A DNA stretch of 64,000 bases from Hymenopus coronatus. Its lineage: Eukaryota; Arthropoda; Insecta; Mantodea; Hymenopodidae. This document shows positions 45,425 to 57,127 of this stretch, piece after piece. The stretch is from NCBI GenBank assembly GCA_030762935.1, contig CM060896.1, forward strand, positions 9,409,001-9,473,000. The letters run 5' to 3'. Position 1 is the stretch's first letter, and the number at the start of each line of letters is the position of its first letter. The notes under the pieces are model-generated. The model saw only the letters and a program-made list of their open reading frames with translations, was not told the DNA's origin and made no database searches. The position numbers and the translations under genes were made by a program.

Positions 45425-46226
45425 AAAAACTGGTTCGTTATGTGAAACAACTGAAGTTCGGTTCGCTTTGCATGACCATCAGTAAAACAAGAAAGATATG
45501 AAACTGAAGATGACTTCCGGTTTGAGAACAATTTAAGTAGTTTAAAATTGAAACCAACAATAAGAAAATGGTTCACTCTAACAAAATGTAAATCACAAGC
45601 TGTGTGCTTTAACGATATATACATGTTTACTTGCTCTACACGTACTAGTATATAGTAGGTTGCGAAGGCATTGTATTTCACCCAAAAATTCGAGGTCAAA
45701 ATTTCATCGAAGAATTATGTTTTGAGGTCCCCTGAATTTAAAAAAAATTGTTATTCCGTGTGTGTGTCTGTGAACAGCATAGCTCAAATACGAAAAGACC
45801 GTTAAATACCAAACTTGCAACTTTGCATTCCCTTTATCTTCCTTCTGATTAAAAGGACGCATAAAGAGAGAAATGATAGAGAAAATCATGTGAATGTAAC
45901 ACATCAGACTTTTTTATATAGTAAGTTCTGGTTTATCTTTTACCATTTACAAATAGCATCCAGAATAAAGAGCCTTTCGGAGGCTATTCCCAGAAAATTC
46001 ATAATATAAATTTTATTTGTAATGCAAATATCAGCAGTATACGGTATTTTAATCAAAATCGTTAGTCATTTGAGAAAATCAAAATGTTCAAAAAGTGTAA
46101 AGGGTAGTTTGGGATTTTCTTGCCGCATCCTTAGAAGTTACTACATTTTTATATCAAATTTGATATTTAATGGTCGTTTCGTTTTTAAGCTATGCTGCAT
46201 AGAGAGAGCAGAGAATGAAATTTTTT
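45425..46226. repeat. Mosaic of short H pieces in both orientations
   Basis: A reverse inner piece to about 45625, a forward palindromic end and core 45627-45815, a forward end at 45860-45915 (GTAACACATCAGACTTTT), then reverse modules to about 46205. Confidence 0.7.
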
Positions 46227-47124
46227 TCTAATTTTTACTTTCTCTACACGTACTATGTACATAGTGTATAGAAAAGGTATTACATTCTACCAAAAATTCC
46301 ATACCGAGATTTCAAAAAAAAAAATATGGTTTGAGGTTCCCTGAGTACAAAAAAAAGAATAATTTTTAGAAACAGGGTCGTGTGTGTTTGAAGACAGCAC
46401 AACTCAAAACCTAAAAGACCGTTAAATCCCAAACTTGGTATTTAAGTTTAGTATTTCCCAAGGATGCGACACAAAGATTTTCAAGAAAATGCCTCAACCC
46501 TGAACTAACATCACATAGAAAAATGTCGGAAATTTTGCATTTTCTCAAAAATGGCTCTAACGATTTTGATTAAAATGTTGTATATTAAAGATATTTACAT
46601 GACAAATAAAATGTATATCTTGAATTTTCTGGAAATATCCTCTGAAGACTACTTTATTCTGCATGAATTTTACAGAATTTTGCACAACTAGTAAACTATA
46701 AGAGATAGACAAAAACGCACTATACAGGAAATGTACATCTCACCAAAATACACAATTTAGGTTGTTGACGTTTTTGTTGTGGAGGTAACCGTTTCCGAGA
46801 TATTTCTCGTTATTGGTTTCAATTGTAAAATACTTAGTCTTTTCCCAGACAGGAAGTGTCCGCTTTTCTTTTGTTCCACTCCTCGCCAAGCAAAGAGGCG
46901 ATTTGCAAAGACAATCGCATAATGACAGATTTTAAAACATTTGACTATCACTTTAGCATAGTGCATTCCTTTAGTTACCTCCTACTTATAAGGAACTAAG
47001 TAATAAGAACATTCTGCTAATGTTTATCTCGATTAGCATTGTGTAGAAAGAAGAAGGATCTTTTGTAAGAAGTTTGTTTGTAGAGCAGCTAGAGAAAGTC
47101 ATGTGAGTGTAACACATCAGAATT
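46227..47124 (+). repeat. H repeat, forward, full length
   Basis: From TTTTTACTTTCTCTACACGT to TGTAACACATCAGAATTTT; CAAAGAGGCGATTTGC subfamily. Confidence 0.9.
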
Positions 47125-47125
47125 T

Positions 47126-47450
47126 TTGTATACCTCTTACGGTTTACTAGTTATGCAAAACCCAGAAAAATGTAATCAGAGGCTATTCCCAGATACACAC
47201 TTTATTTGTGTGTAAGTATCTTTAATATACGATATGCTAATCAAAATCGTTAGAGGCATTTTTGAGAAAACCAAAAGTGTCGAAAATTTGTCCATGTAAA
47301 GGGTAGTCTGTGGTGGGGAGATTTTCCTCAAAATCTTCTTATCGCATCAATGGAAAATGCTACACTTATATACCAAGTTTGGTATTTTACGGATTTTTCG
47401 TTTTTGAGTTAATCGTGTTCACGGACACGCGGACCATTTTCTAAAACTGC
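47126..47450 (-). repeat. H repeat, reverse, middle part
   Basis: From TATACCTCTTACGGTTTACT to GGACACGCGGACCATTTTC. Confidence 0.78.
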
Positions 47451-48186
47451 TTTTTACTTTCTCTACTATACATAGTGCATAGAGAAGGTATTGTATTGCA
47501 CCTAAAAATTCCGAGATTTCACCGGAAATATGTTTTGAGAGCCCATGAATAAAAAAAAACATTTTTAAAAAAATGTCCGTGTGAGTGTCTACGGGCAACA
47601 AGCTCAAAAACGAAAAGTGCGTTAAATACCAAACTTGGTATTTAGTTTAGTACCTTCCAGGGATGCCACACAAAGATTTTCGAGCAAATCCTCCCCGCCA
47701 AACTACCATTTACATGGAAAAATATTCGAGAATTTTGATTTTCTCAAAAATGGCTCGATCGATTTTGATTAAAATATGGTATATATTTAAGATATTTACC
47801 TGACAAATAAAATATATATCTTGAATTTTCTGGTAATTGCCTCTGAGGACTATTTTATTATGGATGAACTTGACGAAATTTTGTATAACTGGCAAACCGT
47901 AAGAGATACCTAACAGAAAAAGTAGATCTTGTTAATACACACAATTTATGTTATATACATTTTGCTCGTGGAGATAATCGCTTTTAGATATTCCTTGTAA
48001 TTGGTTTCAGCTTTAAAAAACTCTCTCATACAGAAATTTGTCAACTCCTATCCATACAAACAAAGGAACATCAGTCACATAGCAACCAGCACTTTAACCT
48101 ATGGTACTCCCTCATTTCGCTTCTATTTACAAGGAAGCAAGCAATAAGACTATTTCTGCTATTTTTTCTAGATTAACATGAATTAG
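47451..48186 (+). repeat. H repeat, forward, 3' end cut
   Basis: From CTTTTTACTTTCTCTACTAT to TAGATTAACATGAATTAG, where a reverse copy begins. Confidence 0.83.
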
Positions 48187-49130
48187 AAATCTGATGTGTT
48201 CCATTCACCTGACTTTCTCTACATCTCTGCAACAAATTATTGTTAAAAAGCTTATGCTTCTATTTACTTCATGCTAATTGAGAACAAAATTAGCAGAAAT
48301 AGTAATATTACTTGCTTACGGGAGTTGACAAATTCCTGTATTACCCGCCTGGGTAGTGTGGTGGTAGCGTGTCTACCTCACATTCAACAGGTCGCGTGTT
48401 CGAATCACGCTTACGGTGAGTTACCCGGATAAGTTTTTTTCGGGGTTTCCCTTGTCCTGAGAAGACGAATGTCGAGTAGCTTTAAGCTCCATGGACCCCG
48501 AGATCATTTGAGCATCATTTCACCAATTTCATTCATCGTCCGATATGAAAAAACAGGTTAATGGAGGTTAAGCTAAAAAAAAAAAAAAAAATCCTGTATG
48601 AGAAAAGCATAAGTTTTTTAAAGCTGAAACCAGAAACAAGAATTATCTCAAAAATGATTAACTCCACGAAAAAAAAGATATAACATAAATTGTGTGTTTT
48701 AAGGTGCTCTAAATTTTTTATGTGGTAAGTTTTTATCCATCTCCTACGGTTTAGCAGTTATGCAAAATTTCGTAAAATTCATCCAGAACAAAGTAGTCTT
48801 CAGAGGCTATACCCAGAAAATTCAATATATACATATTATTTGTCAGGTAAATATCTTTAATATACAATATTTTAATCAAAATCGGTAGATCCATTTTTTA
48901 GAAAATCAAAATGTAAAGGGTAGTTGGGGTGGGGGTATTTTCTTGAAAATCTTCGTGTCACATCCAAGTTTGGTATTTTTTAGCTAAGCTGTCCACAGAC
49001 ACAGACTCTTTGCTAAAAATGCTTGTTCGGACTCAGAGAACCCCAAAACGTCTATTTCCGGTGAAATCTCGGTATGGATTTTTGGGTGCAATAATATCTT
49101 CTCTTACATAGTGCGCGTAGAGATGATTAA
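48187..49130 (-). repeat. H repeat, reverse, with SINE-E inside
   Basis: From AAATCTGATGTGTTCCATTC to GCGCGTAGAGATGATTA. SINE-E interrupts at TTCCTGTAT. Confidence 0.83.
48343..48588 (+). mobile_element. SINE-E copy, complete
   Basis: Head CCCGCCTGGGTAGTGTGGTG, B-box GTTCGAATCAC, body CTCCATGGACCCCGAGATC, and an A-rich end. TCCTGTAT repeats on both flanks, a likely target duplication inside H. Confidence 0.9.
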
Positions 49131-49217
49131 CGTCTAAGTTAAGGTTCCCTGTAAGACGCAGGCAGCTGAACGACTCCTTTCAAATCGCCGTCTATTGAAT
49201 GTGTAGCGAATGTGTTC
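49131..49217. other. Sequence downstream of the 49.2-kb frame
   Basis: Non-repeat as far as I can see. Confidence 0.3.
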
Positions 49218-49520
49218 ATGTCCAGGCATGTTTTGGCTCACACAAAGAAAGAAGTCGACGGACCCCTGGCGCAGAAATCTCAAGACGGTAGGGTCCTAGC
49301 TTAATCCCGGACACAAAGCTTGTAGCCCAGGTGATGCAATGCTGGAATGTGCTGTTGCTTCTTCCAGATGTTCCGACCCGCTTTTGTTTCGCAAAACGTG
49401 GTCCACGAAATTCGTGAGTCACTTCCGCAACCTTCTTCAAGCGCACGTTTTCCTCCAGCTGTATTTGCATGTCTTTTCTCCAACAGATCCCACCACATTT
49501 AAATATTGTAAAAACCTGCA
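49218..49520 (-). CDS. Unidentified open frame, possible exon
   Basis: The minus strand has a TTTTGTGCAG acceptor-like site at about 49522-49513. About 95 codons follow: QVFTIFKCGGICWRKDMQIQ, LEENVRLKKVAEVTHEFRG, CITWATSFVSGIKLGPYRLE, to CEPKHAWT and a stop. This is one of few stretches above 28.9 kb without H, SINE or transposase sequence. A second frame is also open for 65 codons, which weakens the coding case. It does not resemble any CC2D2A region I know. I do not recognise it. Confidence 0.25.
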
Positions 49521-49554
49521 CAAAACTAACTTATCAAGACAAACATAAGCACAA

Positions 49555-50424
49555 TTATTACTACCTTCCTTGTAAGTGGAAGGGAGATAAGAAAATGCAT
49601 GGGCTAAAGCGATAGTCTGGCCCTTTAAAAGCCGTTCGCTATAAGAAAATCTGACAGGACTTTCTCTACATCTCTGCAACAAATTATTGCTAGCAAGCTT
49701 ATGCTTCTATTTACTTCATGCTAATCGAGAAAAAATTAAGTCAAATGCTGGTTGCTATGTGACTGAAGTTCCTTTGTTTGTATGGACAGGACTTGGCAAA
49801 TGTGTGAGAAAAGTGTATTTTTCAAAGTTGAAACTAAAAACAAGTACTATCTCAAAAACGATCAACTCCACGAAAAAAATATACATAACATAAATTGTTT
49901 GTTTTAACGTGCTCTACATTTTTTGTGTGGTATGTTTTTGTTCATCTCTTGCGGTTTAGCAGTTATGCAAAATTCGTAAAATTAATCCAGAATAAAGTAG
50001 TCTTCAGAGGATATTCCCAGAAAATTCAAGACATACGTTTATATTTGTAAGGTAAATATATTTAATATACGATGTTTTAATCAAAAACGTTAGAGCCATT
50101 TTTGAGAAAATTAAAATTTTCGAAAAAACTTCCATGTAAAGGTGGGGGTTTTCTTGAAAATCTTCGTGTGGCATCTTTGGCAGATACCAATCTTAAATAC
50201 CAAGTTTGGTATTCAACGGTCTTTTCGTTTTTGAGCTATGCTGTCCACAGACACACACAGTCACACACACGCACATACGGATCTTTTTCTAAAAATACTT
50301 TTTTTTATTCAGGGGGACCCAAAGCATGTATTTCTGGTGAAATCTCGGTATCGAAGTTTTGGGTGGAATACAATACCTTCTCTATCCACTATGTAAATAG
50401 TACGTGTAGAGAAAGCAAAAATGG
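49555..50424 (-). repeat. H repeats, reverse: scrap then full copy
   Basis: A short inner piece (CTTGTAAGTGGAAGGGAG) is followed at about 49646 by AAAATCTGACAGGACTTTC and a copy to TGTAGAGAAAGCAAAAATGG. Confidence 0.83.
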
Positions 50425-50828
50425 ACGTTCGGTAAACAAACGAAAACGATAAAAAAGATGTCTTCCTGTTTGGAAAAATTGCAAGGGGCTAAAACTGAAA
50501 CCAATAATCCGGAATATCTTGAAAACGGTTAACTCTCCTACAACAACAACAACAACAACAACAAAAAAGTTGTATGTTTTAATGAGATCTACATATTTTG
50601 TGCAGTAAGTTTTTGTCTACCTCTTACAGTTTACCAGTTATATAAAAGTCATCCTGAATGAAGAGGTCTTCAGAGGCTATTCCCAAGATATACATTTCGT
50701 TTGTCATAAAAATATCTTAAACATATTCTATTTTAATCAAAATCGATAGAACCATTTTTGAGAAATTCAAATGTTGCACGTACGTTAAGGGTAGTTGGAA
50801 GTGGGGGGTTTCAACATGCCTTCTGGAA
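50425..50828 (-). repeat. H repeat, reverse, inner part
   Basis: Tandem after the previous copy: ACTGAAACCAATAATCC, a (CAA)n at 50540-50562, then modules to GGAAGTGGGGGGTTT. Confidence 0.75.
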
Positions 50829-50899
50829 AAACAAGCTTGGTCATTAGCAGAACCTGCAATAAAGCAACGCAAAAAGGGAACTAATCAAGTGATATTTAA

Positions 50900-51062
50900 A
50901 TAAATTTACCAATTACATATCAATATGTGTACACAGATGGATCGAAAACAACAGGATGTAGCGCATGTGCAGTGCTGATTAATGATAACCTTCTTTCGCT
51001 TAAACTGCCTGATTTCTGTTCCACTCTCACCTGTCAACTTCATGGTATCAAAAGGCAATGCT
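50900..51062 (+). mobile_element. LINE RNase H fragment
   Basis: The plus strand reads VYTDGSKTTGCSACAVLIN and LKLPDFCSTLTCQLHGIKRQ, the start of the RNase H domain found in I/jockey/R1-group LINE ORFs (the TDGSK motif carries the first catalytic Asp). The AEL Glu region reads TCQL, so the Glu is lost. Only this part remains. Confidence 0.7.
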
Positions 51063-51069
51063 GAATATT

Positions 51070-51868
51070 AAAAATCCGATGTCACATGGCTTTCTCTACA
51101 TCGCGAAACAAACTCTTCTTAAACAACATATTCTTCTAGCTACTTTATGATAATCGAGATAAACATTCCTATTACTTAATTCCTTATAAGTAGAAGGGAA
51201 TACACTAGGCTAAACTGATAGTCAACAATTTTAAAAACTGGTTGTCATGTGGTTCAAATCCGTTTCTATGCAGGGCCAGGATTTTACAACTTTCCGTGTG
51301 TGAAAAGTAATACCAGGTTATCTCTCAGAAGTGACCTACTCCACGAAAAAAAGGTATATGATATTTACTGTTTCCTTTAACGAGATCTAAATGTTTGGCG
51401 TAGTAAGTTTTTGTCTATTTCTTGCAGTTTTCAAGTTACAAAAGAATCAGCAAAATTCATCCAGAATAAAGAGGTCATTAGAGGCTATTCCCAGAAAATT
51501 CAACATAATTTTATTTGACATGGTATGGTATTTTAATCAAAATCGCTACAGCCATTTTTGAGAAAATCGTTTTTTTTTTTTTCACGTAAAGGGTAGTTGG
51601 GATGGGGGGATTTTCTTGAAAACCTTCGTGTCGCATCCTTGGAATATATTGAACGTAAATACCAAGATTGGTATTTAACGGACTTTTCGCTATTGAGCTA
51701 TGCTGTTCATAGACACAGACAATCACACACACGGACAGTTTTCTAAAAAACTTTTTCTGTGTTTGGATTCAGGGGTCTCAACACATATATTTCCGGTGAA
51801 ATCTCGGTATCGAATTTTTGGGTGGAATACAATACCTTCTCTATACACTATGTACATAGTACGTGTAG
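51070..51868 (-). repeat. H repeat, reverse, cut by mariner at the palindromic end
   Basis: From AAATCCGATGTCACATGGC to TATGTACATAGTACGTGTAG, where mariner sequence begins exactly in place of AGAAAGTAAAAA. Confidence 0.83.
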
Positions 51869-52978
51869 GATTTCGGAAGGCCCTCAAAATAGGCATTTCT
51901 TTGGGAAATGACCTCTTCGTCAGATGTGAATCGTTTTCCGCCGAGCCACTTTTTCAAGTTTGGAAATAAAAAAGTCACAGGGGCCAGATCTGGTAAAGAC
52001 GGTGGATTATGTAGTAAATCGAACCTCAATTCTAAAATTTTCGCAGCGTAACTGTGCAGATGTGCATCCTCTCATTGTCTTGATGGAAGAAAATCTATTT
52101 CTTTGCCAGATAAGGGCGATTTTTTCTTGATTTCTCCATTGAATCGGTGCAATAATGATATATAATACTCTCCATTTATACGTCTTCCTTTCTGCAAGTA
52201 ATCAATATAGATGATTTCGCCTTCATCCCAAAAAACCGAGGCCATCACCTTATCTGCAAATTTCATCACCACCTTTGCCTTCTTCGGAGTCGGTTCGCCT
52301 TTAAAAACCCACTGCTTCGCCTGCACTATCGTCTTTGGAGTTTTGTAGCGTGTCCATGTTTCATCTGCAGTTGTGTATCTTCGCAGAAACTCGTCAGGAT
52401 TGCGACGGAAAATGCCAAACCAGCTTTCGAATCGATCATAAGATTGCTTTTATTCTCCATTGAGAGCAAACGCGGCACCCATTTTGCCAAGACTTTTGTC
52501 AGACCCAATTGTTGGTGGAAAATTGAGAACACTATTCCTTGTGATATGCCTATGACCTCTAATATTTCCCGAACTTTGATTCGTCGATCATTCAAAACCA
52601 TATCCTGGATTTTGTCAATAATTTTGGAGGAAGTCACTTCTACTGGACGTCCAGAACGACGTTCATCGTTTGTGGATGTACGGCCACGTTTAAATTCATT
52701 CATCCAATGGAGCAGATGTGCCATGAACTTCATCCAACTCGGTGTTTATCTCTTTCGGTGTTAAGTCGTTTAAATAGAAGTGTTTAATCACCGCGCCCCA
52801 TCTTTCTAAAGAAGCACAAGATTGTTGATTCAATCGCCTATGGCTAAGAAACCACGAGATGGATATAGCTGAAACTTTAACTGCTATTTAGTACGAGACA
52901 ACGGTAATTAAATACAAACTTTTTTCGTTGATACGGACGCAATTTCTAAAGACTTATTGAACGACCCTCGTAATATAA
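51869..52978 (-). mobile_element. Mariner transposon, 3' end truncated
   Basis: The right outer end closes with a terminal-repeat-like ATTGAACGACCCTCGTA at about 52975. The left side stops after the transposase C-terminal region at the H palindrome, with no matching terminal repeat. Confidence 0.8.
51870..52740 (-). pseudogene. Mariner transposase pseudogene, frameshifted
   Basis: Minus-strand frames read FKRGRTSTNDERRSGRPVEV, LKVREI-type HTH (KVREILEVIGISQGIV), LAKWVPRLLSMENK, then QAKQWVFKGEPTPKKAKV and VMASVFWDEGEIIYIDYLQK. Then ELRFDLLHNPPSLPDLAPV with FLFPNLKKWLGGKRFTSDEE follows. The segment with the second catalytic Asp and the DETW region are both broken by frameshifts. It is a different lineage from the copy at 34855-35885 and more decayed. 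Confidence 0.85.
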
Positions 52979-53708
52979 CTGACTTTCGCTTTAGTCCAGT
53001 GTATCCCCTTATACTTATAAGGAACTAAGCAATAAGAATATTTCTGCTAATGTTTACTTTGATTAGCATTAAGTAGGCAGAAGAATAGGCTTTTGTAAGA
53101 ATAGGCAGAGAAACGCAGGTGAATAGAACTCTTGTTTTAGGACCTCCTGATTCAAAAAAAAAAAAAAATTAGAAAAAGATCCGTGTGTGTGGAAAGCATA
53201 GCTCAAAATCATAGCTCAAAAATGTAAAGTCCGTTAGATACGAAACTTGGTATTTAAGTTAATCTTCCAATGCTGCGACACAAATTTAAAAAGAAAAAAA
53301 AAATCCACCACCAGCACCAACTACCGTTTACATGGAAAAAATTTCCAAAATTTTGATTTTCTCAAAAATGACTCTACAGATTTTGATTAAAATATCGTAT
53401 GTTAAAATATTTACATAACATATAAACTGTATATCTTGAATTTTCTGGGAATATTTTCTGAAGACCATTTTATTCTGGATGAATTTTGCTAAATTTTGCA
53501 TAACTGGTAAACCATAAGAGATAGACAAAAACATAGTACTCAAAAATTATATATATAACAGCCAGCTTTAAAAAAAATTGACTATAACTTTAACCTGTGA
53601 TACTCCCTTATTTCCCTTCTACGCGAGTAATAGGAATATTTTTTCTCGATTAGCATGAACTAAATAGAAGAACAAGATATTTAACAATAATTTATAACAG
53701 AGGTCGGA
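52979..53708 (+). repeat. H repeats, forward: end scrap then deleted copy
   Basis: 52979-53132 is a 3' part (CTTTAGTCCAGTGTATCCC to GAATAGAACTC). A copy lacking the palindromic end then runs from GTTTTAGGACCTCCTGATTC to AACAGAGGTCGGATTTTTA. Confidence 0.75.
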
Positions 53709-53711
53709 TTT

Positions 53712-54527
53712 TTATTTTCTCTACACCTACCACGTACATCGTGTACAGAGAAGGTTTCGCATTACACCCAAAAATTCGATACCCAGATTTCACCGGAAAT
53801 ATATGATTTGGGAACCCCTGAATCCAAAAAAAGCATTTACAGAAAAATGTCCATGTGCGTTTCTGTCTGTGTGTGTGTGTGGGGGGGGGGGAGTGCTGCT
53901 CAAAACCGAAAAGCCCGTTAAATACTAAACTTGATATTTTCCAAGGATGCGACACGAAGATTTTCAAGAAACCTCCCCCCCCCCACCCACCTCAAACCAC
54001 CCTTTACATGAAGAAACATTTCGACATTTCTGATTTTCTCAGAAATGGCTCGATCGATTTCGATTAAAATCTCTTATATTTAAGATATTTGACTGACAAA
54101 TAAAATGTACATCTTGAATTTTCTGGGAATAGCCTCTGAAGACTACTTTATTTTGTATGATTTTTATTGAATTTAGCATAACTGTTAAACCGTAAGAGGT
54201 AGACAAAAACTTACTACACAAAGAATGTAGATCTCGCTTAAACACAGTTTACGTCATATACATTTTTTCGTGGATTTGGGCGTTTTCGAGATATTCCTTG
54301 ACATTGATTTCTGTTTTAAAATACTTAAACTTGTCAACTCCTGGCCACACAAAGAAACATTTGACTGATGTATCGCCTTATTTCCCTTCTGCTTATAAGT
54401 AATTAAATAATAAGACCGTTTCTGCTAATGTTTTAGCATTAATTAGATAGAAGAATAACCTTATTAACGATAATTTGTTACAGAGATGTAGAGAAAGCCA
54501 TCTGAATGGAATATATCAGATTTTTTT
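53712..54527 (+). repeat. H repeat, forward, full length
   Basis: From TATTTTCTCTACACCTACCA to GGAATATATCAGATTTTTT. A G11 run sits next to the TG core at about 53881-53891 and a C-rich block lies at 53976-53992. Confidence 0.87.
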
Positions 54528-54655
54528 TTTCTATATCAGAGTCGAAATTTTTCACCATAAATTTTAAAAAATGTTCTGGGGAGAACTCCCAAACCACACG
54601 ATTCGGAGGAAGTCCAGGAATTCTGGATCCGCCTTTGGTACAGAACAACTTGACT
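54528..54655. other. Spacer with a short minus frame
   Basis: The minus strand has GGCGGATCCAGAATTCCTGG, with codons GGSRIPGLPPNRVVWEFSPE. GGCGGATCCAG resembles a motif seen at the ends of some DNA elements, but the family cannot be named. Confidence 0.3.
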
Positions 54656-55337
54656 TCAGAAAAAAATCTGATGTGTTCCATTCTCATGACTTTCTCGACA
54701 TCTCTGTAACAAATTATTTTTAAATAGGTTATTCTTCTATCCACTTCATGATAATTGAGATAACCATTAACAGAAACGGTCTTGTTACATAGTTGCTTAT
54801 AAGTAGAAGGGAAATAAGGGAATACACTAGGATAAACCGACAGTTAAATGTTTTAAAATGTGGTTGCTATGGCATTGAAATCCGTTTCTTTGTGCGACCA
54901 AGCGTTGACATGTTCCCATATGGGAAAAGTATAAGCATTTTAAAACTGAAATCAATAACAAGGAATATCTCGAAAACGGCTAACTGTAATCATGTTTTAT
55001 AGTGATCTACATTTTTTATGTAGTAAGGTTTTGTCTATCTTTTATGGTGTACCAGTTATGCAAAATCCAGCAAACTTCATCAAGAATAAAGAAGTCTTCA
55101 GAATTTATAATTCAATATATACTTTTTATTTGGCATGTAAATATCATAAGTATTAGAGATTTTAATTAAAATCGCTAGCTCATTTTTGAGAAAATCAAAA
55201 TTTGCGAATTTTTTTCCATGTAAAGGGTAGTTTCGGGTGCGGGGATTTTCTTGAAAATCTTCCGGTCGTATCCTTGGAAGATGCTGAACTTAAATACCAA
55301 GTTTGGTATTTAACGAACTTTTCCTTTTTGAGCTATG

Positions 55338-55377
<40 letters not shown>

Positions 55378-55545
55378 ATGCATACAGACACACACAGACA
55401 GACATTTTTCTAAAAATGCTTTTTTTTTTATTCAGGGAGTGTAAAACATATATTTCCTGTGAAATCTCGGCATTGAAGTTTTGGGTGCAATATACCTTCT
55501 CTATACACTATGTACATAGTATGTGTAGAGAAAGTAATAATTTAG
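54656..55545 (-). repeat. H repeat, reverse, full length
   Basis: From AAATCTGATGTGTTCCATTC to TGTAGAGAAAGTAATAAT, with (CA)n at 55342-55374. Confidence 0.9.
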
Positions 55546-55559
55546 TTTTATAAAAGCTT

Positions 55560-55704
55560 CAGTGTGTATGTGTGTGTGTGAACACGTTAACTCAAAATGA
55601 AAAGATCGTTAAATATCAAACTCATTCCAAGGATGCGACACGAAGATTTTCAAGAAAATCCCCCCCCCCCCATCCCAACCATCCTTAACTGAATATTTTT
55701 GAAA
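55560..55704 (+). repeat. H repeat, forward, core fragment
   Basis: TG core, AACTCAAAATGAAAAGATCG, GGATGCGACACGAAGATTTT and a C-rich block at 55662-55672. Confidence 0.75.
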
Positions 55705-55896
55705 GTAAAAAGGAGAACATCCACATACAAGTTAACGGTGGAAAGCAGCAATATGGTAGATTTGTCGAGCGTGGCAGGCTTTCTGCTTCTGTGCAAATGT
55801 CGCTTTCAACTGCCAAACCTCACACTTTTACCACCAATGAACACTGCTATTTCGTCTCTCATTTCTACTAACGATTTAAGGTAATGCAAATTGTAA
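55705..55896. other. Non-repeat island, origin unknown
   Basis: Plus frame 55699-55884 and a minus frame with LKSLVEMRDEIAVFIGGKSV are both open. The minus words are vaguely like hAT or GTF2I-repeat-derived transposase linkers, too little to assign. Confidence 0.25.
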
Positions 55897-56766
55897 ATAA
55901 TCTGGTGTGTCCCATTAACATGAATTTCTCTACATCTCTGCAACAAATTACTGTTAAAAAGCTTACGCTTCTATTTACTTCGTGCTAATAGAGAAAACAT
56001 TGCAGGAATAGTCTTATTACTTGCGTCCTTGTAAGTAGAAGTGAAATAAGGGAGTATCATAGGTTAAAGTGAAAGCCAAAAGCTGGTTGCTATGTGACTG
56101 AAGTTCCTTTGTTTGTATGGACAGGAGTTGACAAATTCCTGTATGAGAAAAGTAAGTTTTTCATAGCTGAAACAAAAAAATAGGAATATCTAAAAAGCAA
56201 TCAACTCCGGGGAAAAAATGTATATAACATAAATTGTGTGTTTTAATGCGCTCTACAATGTTTGTGCAGTAAGCTTTTGTCTATCTCTTACCGTTTACCA
56301 GTTATACAAAATTCCAGAATAAAGTAGTCTTCAGAGGCTATTCCCAGAAAATTCAAGATATACATATTATTTGTCAGGTATATATCTTTAATATACGATA
56401 TTTTATTCAAAATCGTTAGAGCCATTTTTTAAAAAATCAAAATTTTCGAAAATTTTTCCATGCGAAGGGTAGTTTGGGATGGGGGGATTTTCTTGAAAAT
56501 CTTCGTGTCGCATCCCTGGAAGATACTGAACTTAAATATCAAGTTTGATATTTAACGGTCTTTCGTTTTTGAGTTATGCTGCCCACAGACACTCACACAT
56601 ACACACAGACAGACACACACACGGACATGTTTCTAAAAATGTTTTTTTTGTATTCAGGGTGTCTTAAAACGTGTATTTCCAGTGAAATCTCGGTATCGAA
56701 ATTTTGGGTGCATTACAATACGTTCTCTATACACTATGTACATAGTACGTATAGAGAAAGTAAAAA
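55897..56766 (-). repeat. H repeat, reverse, full length
   Basis: From AATCTGGTGTGTCCCATTAA to ATAGAGAAAGTAAAAATG. Confidence 0.9.
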
Positions 56767-57000
56767 TGTTTTTTTTTATTCAGATGGTCTCAAAACATGT
56801 ATTTCCTGTGAAATCTCGATTTCGAATTCTTTGGGAGCATTACAATACCTTCTCTATACACTATGTACATAGTACGTATAGAGAAAGTAAAAATGTTTTT
56901 TTCGGATTCAGGGGGTCCCAAAACTTGTATTTGCGGTGAAATCTCGGTACTGCATTTTTGGGTACAATACAATACATATGTACATAGTATTGAGGGAAAT
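56767..57000 (-). repeat. H terminal module repeated twice more in tandem
   Basis: After the full copy, the ~125-bp terminal module (ATTCAGnnGGTC, ATTTCCTGTGAAATCTCG, palindromic end, AGAGAAAGTAAAAATG) is present at 56767-56892 and again at 56893-57000, giving three ends in a row. Confidence 0.88.
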
Positions 57001-57125
57001 GTGCAGCAAATGTGGCCGGGCGTTGAGATGCGACCTGAAGCAGGGAGAGAACCTCGGGCTCTACAACCTCTATGTCGCTCTTCACACGTGGCTCGCTTTA
57101 ACTATCAATAGCTGATGCTATGGGG
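57001..57125. other. Short GC-rich non-repeat island
   Basis: About 115 bp between H termini; the minus frame reads KSDIEVVEPEVLSLLQVASQ then RPATFAAHFP. No homologue recognised. Confidence 0.3.
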
Positions 57126-57127
57126 TC

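Noticed and set aside
51841..51870. Mariner terminal repeat at the 51.87-kb junction
   Set aside because: The sequence there is the H palindromic end; it does not match the ACCCTCGTA end at 52975, so the mariner is truncated.
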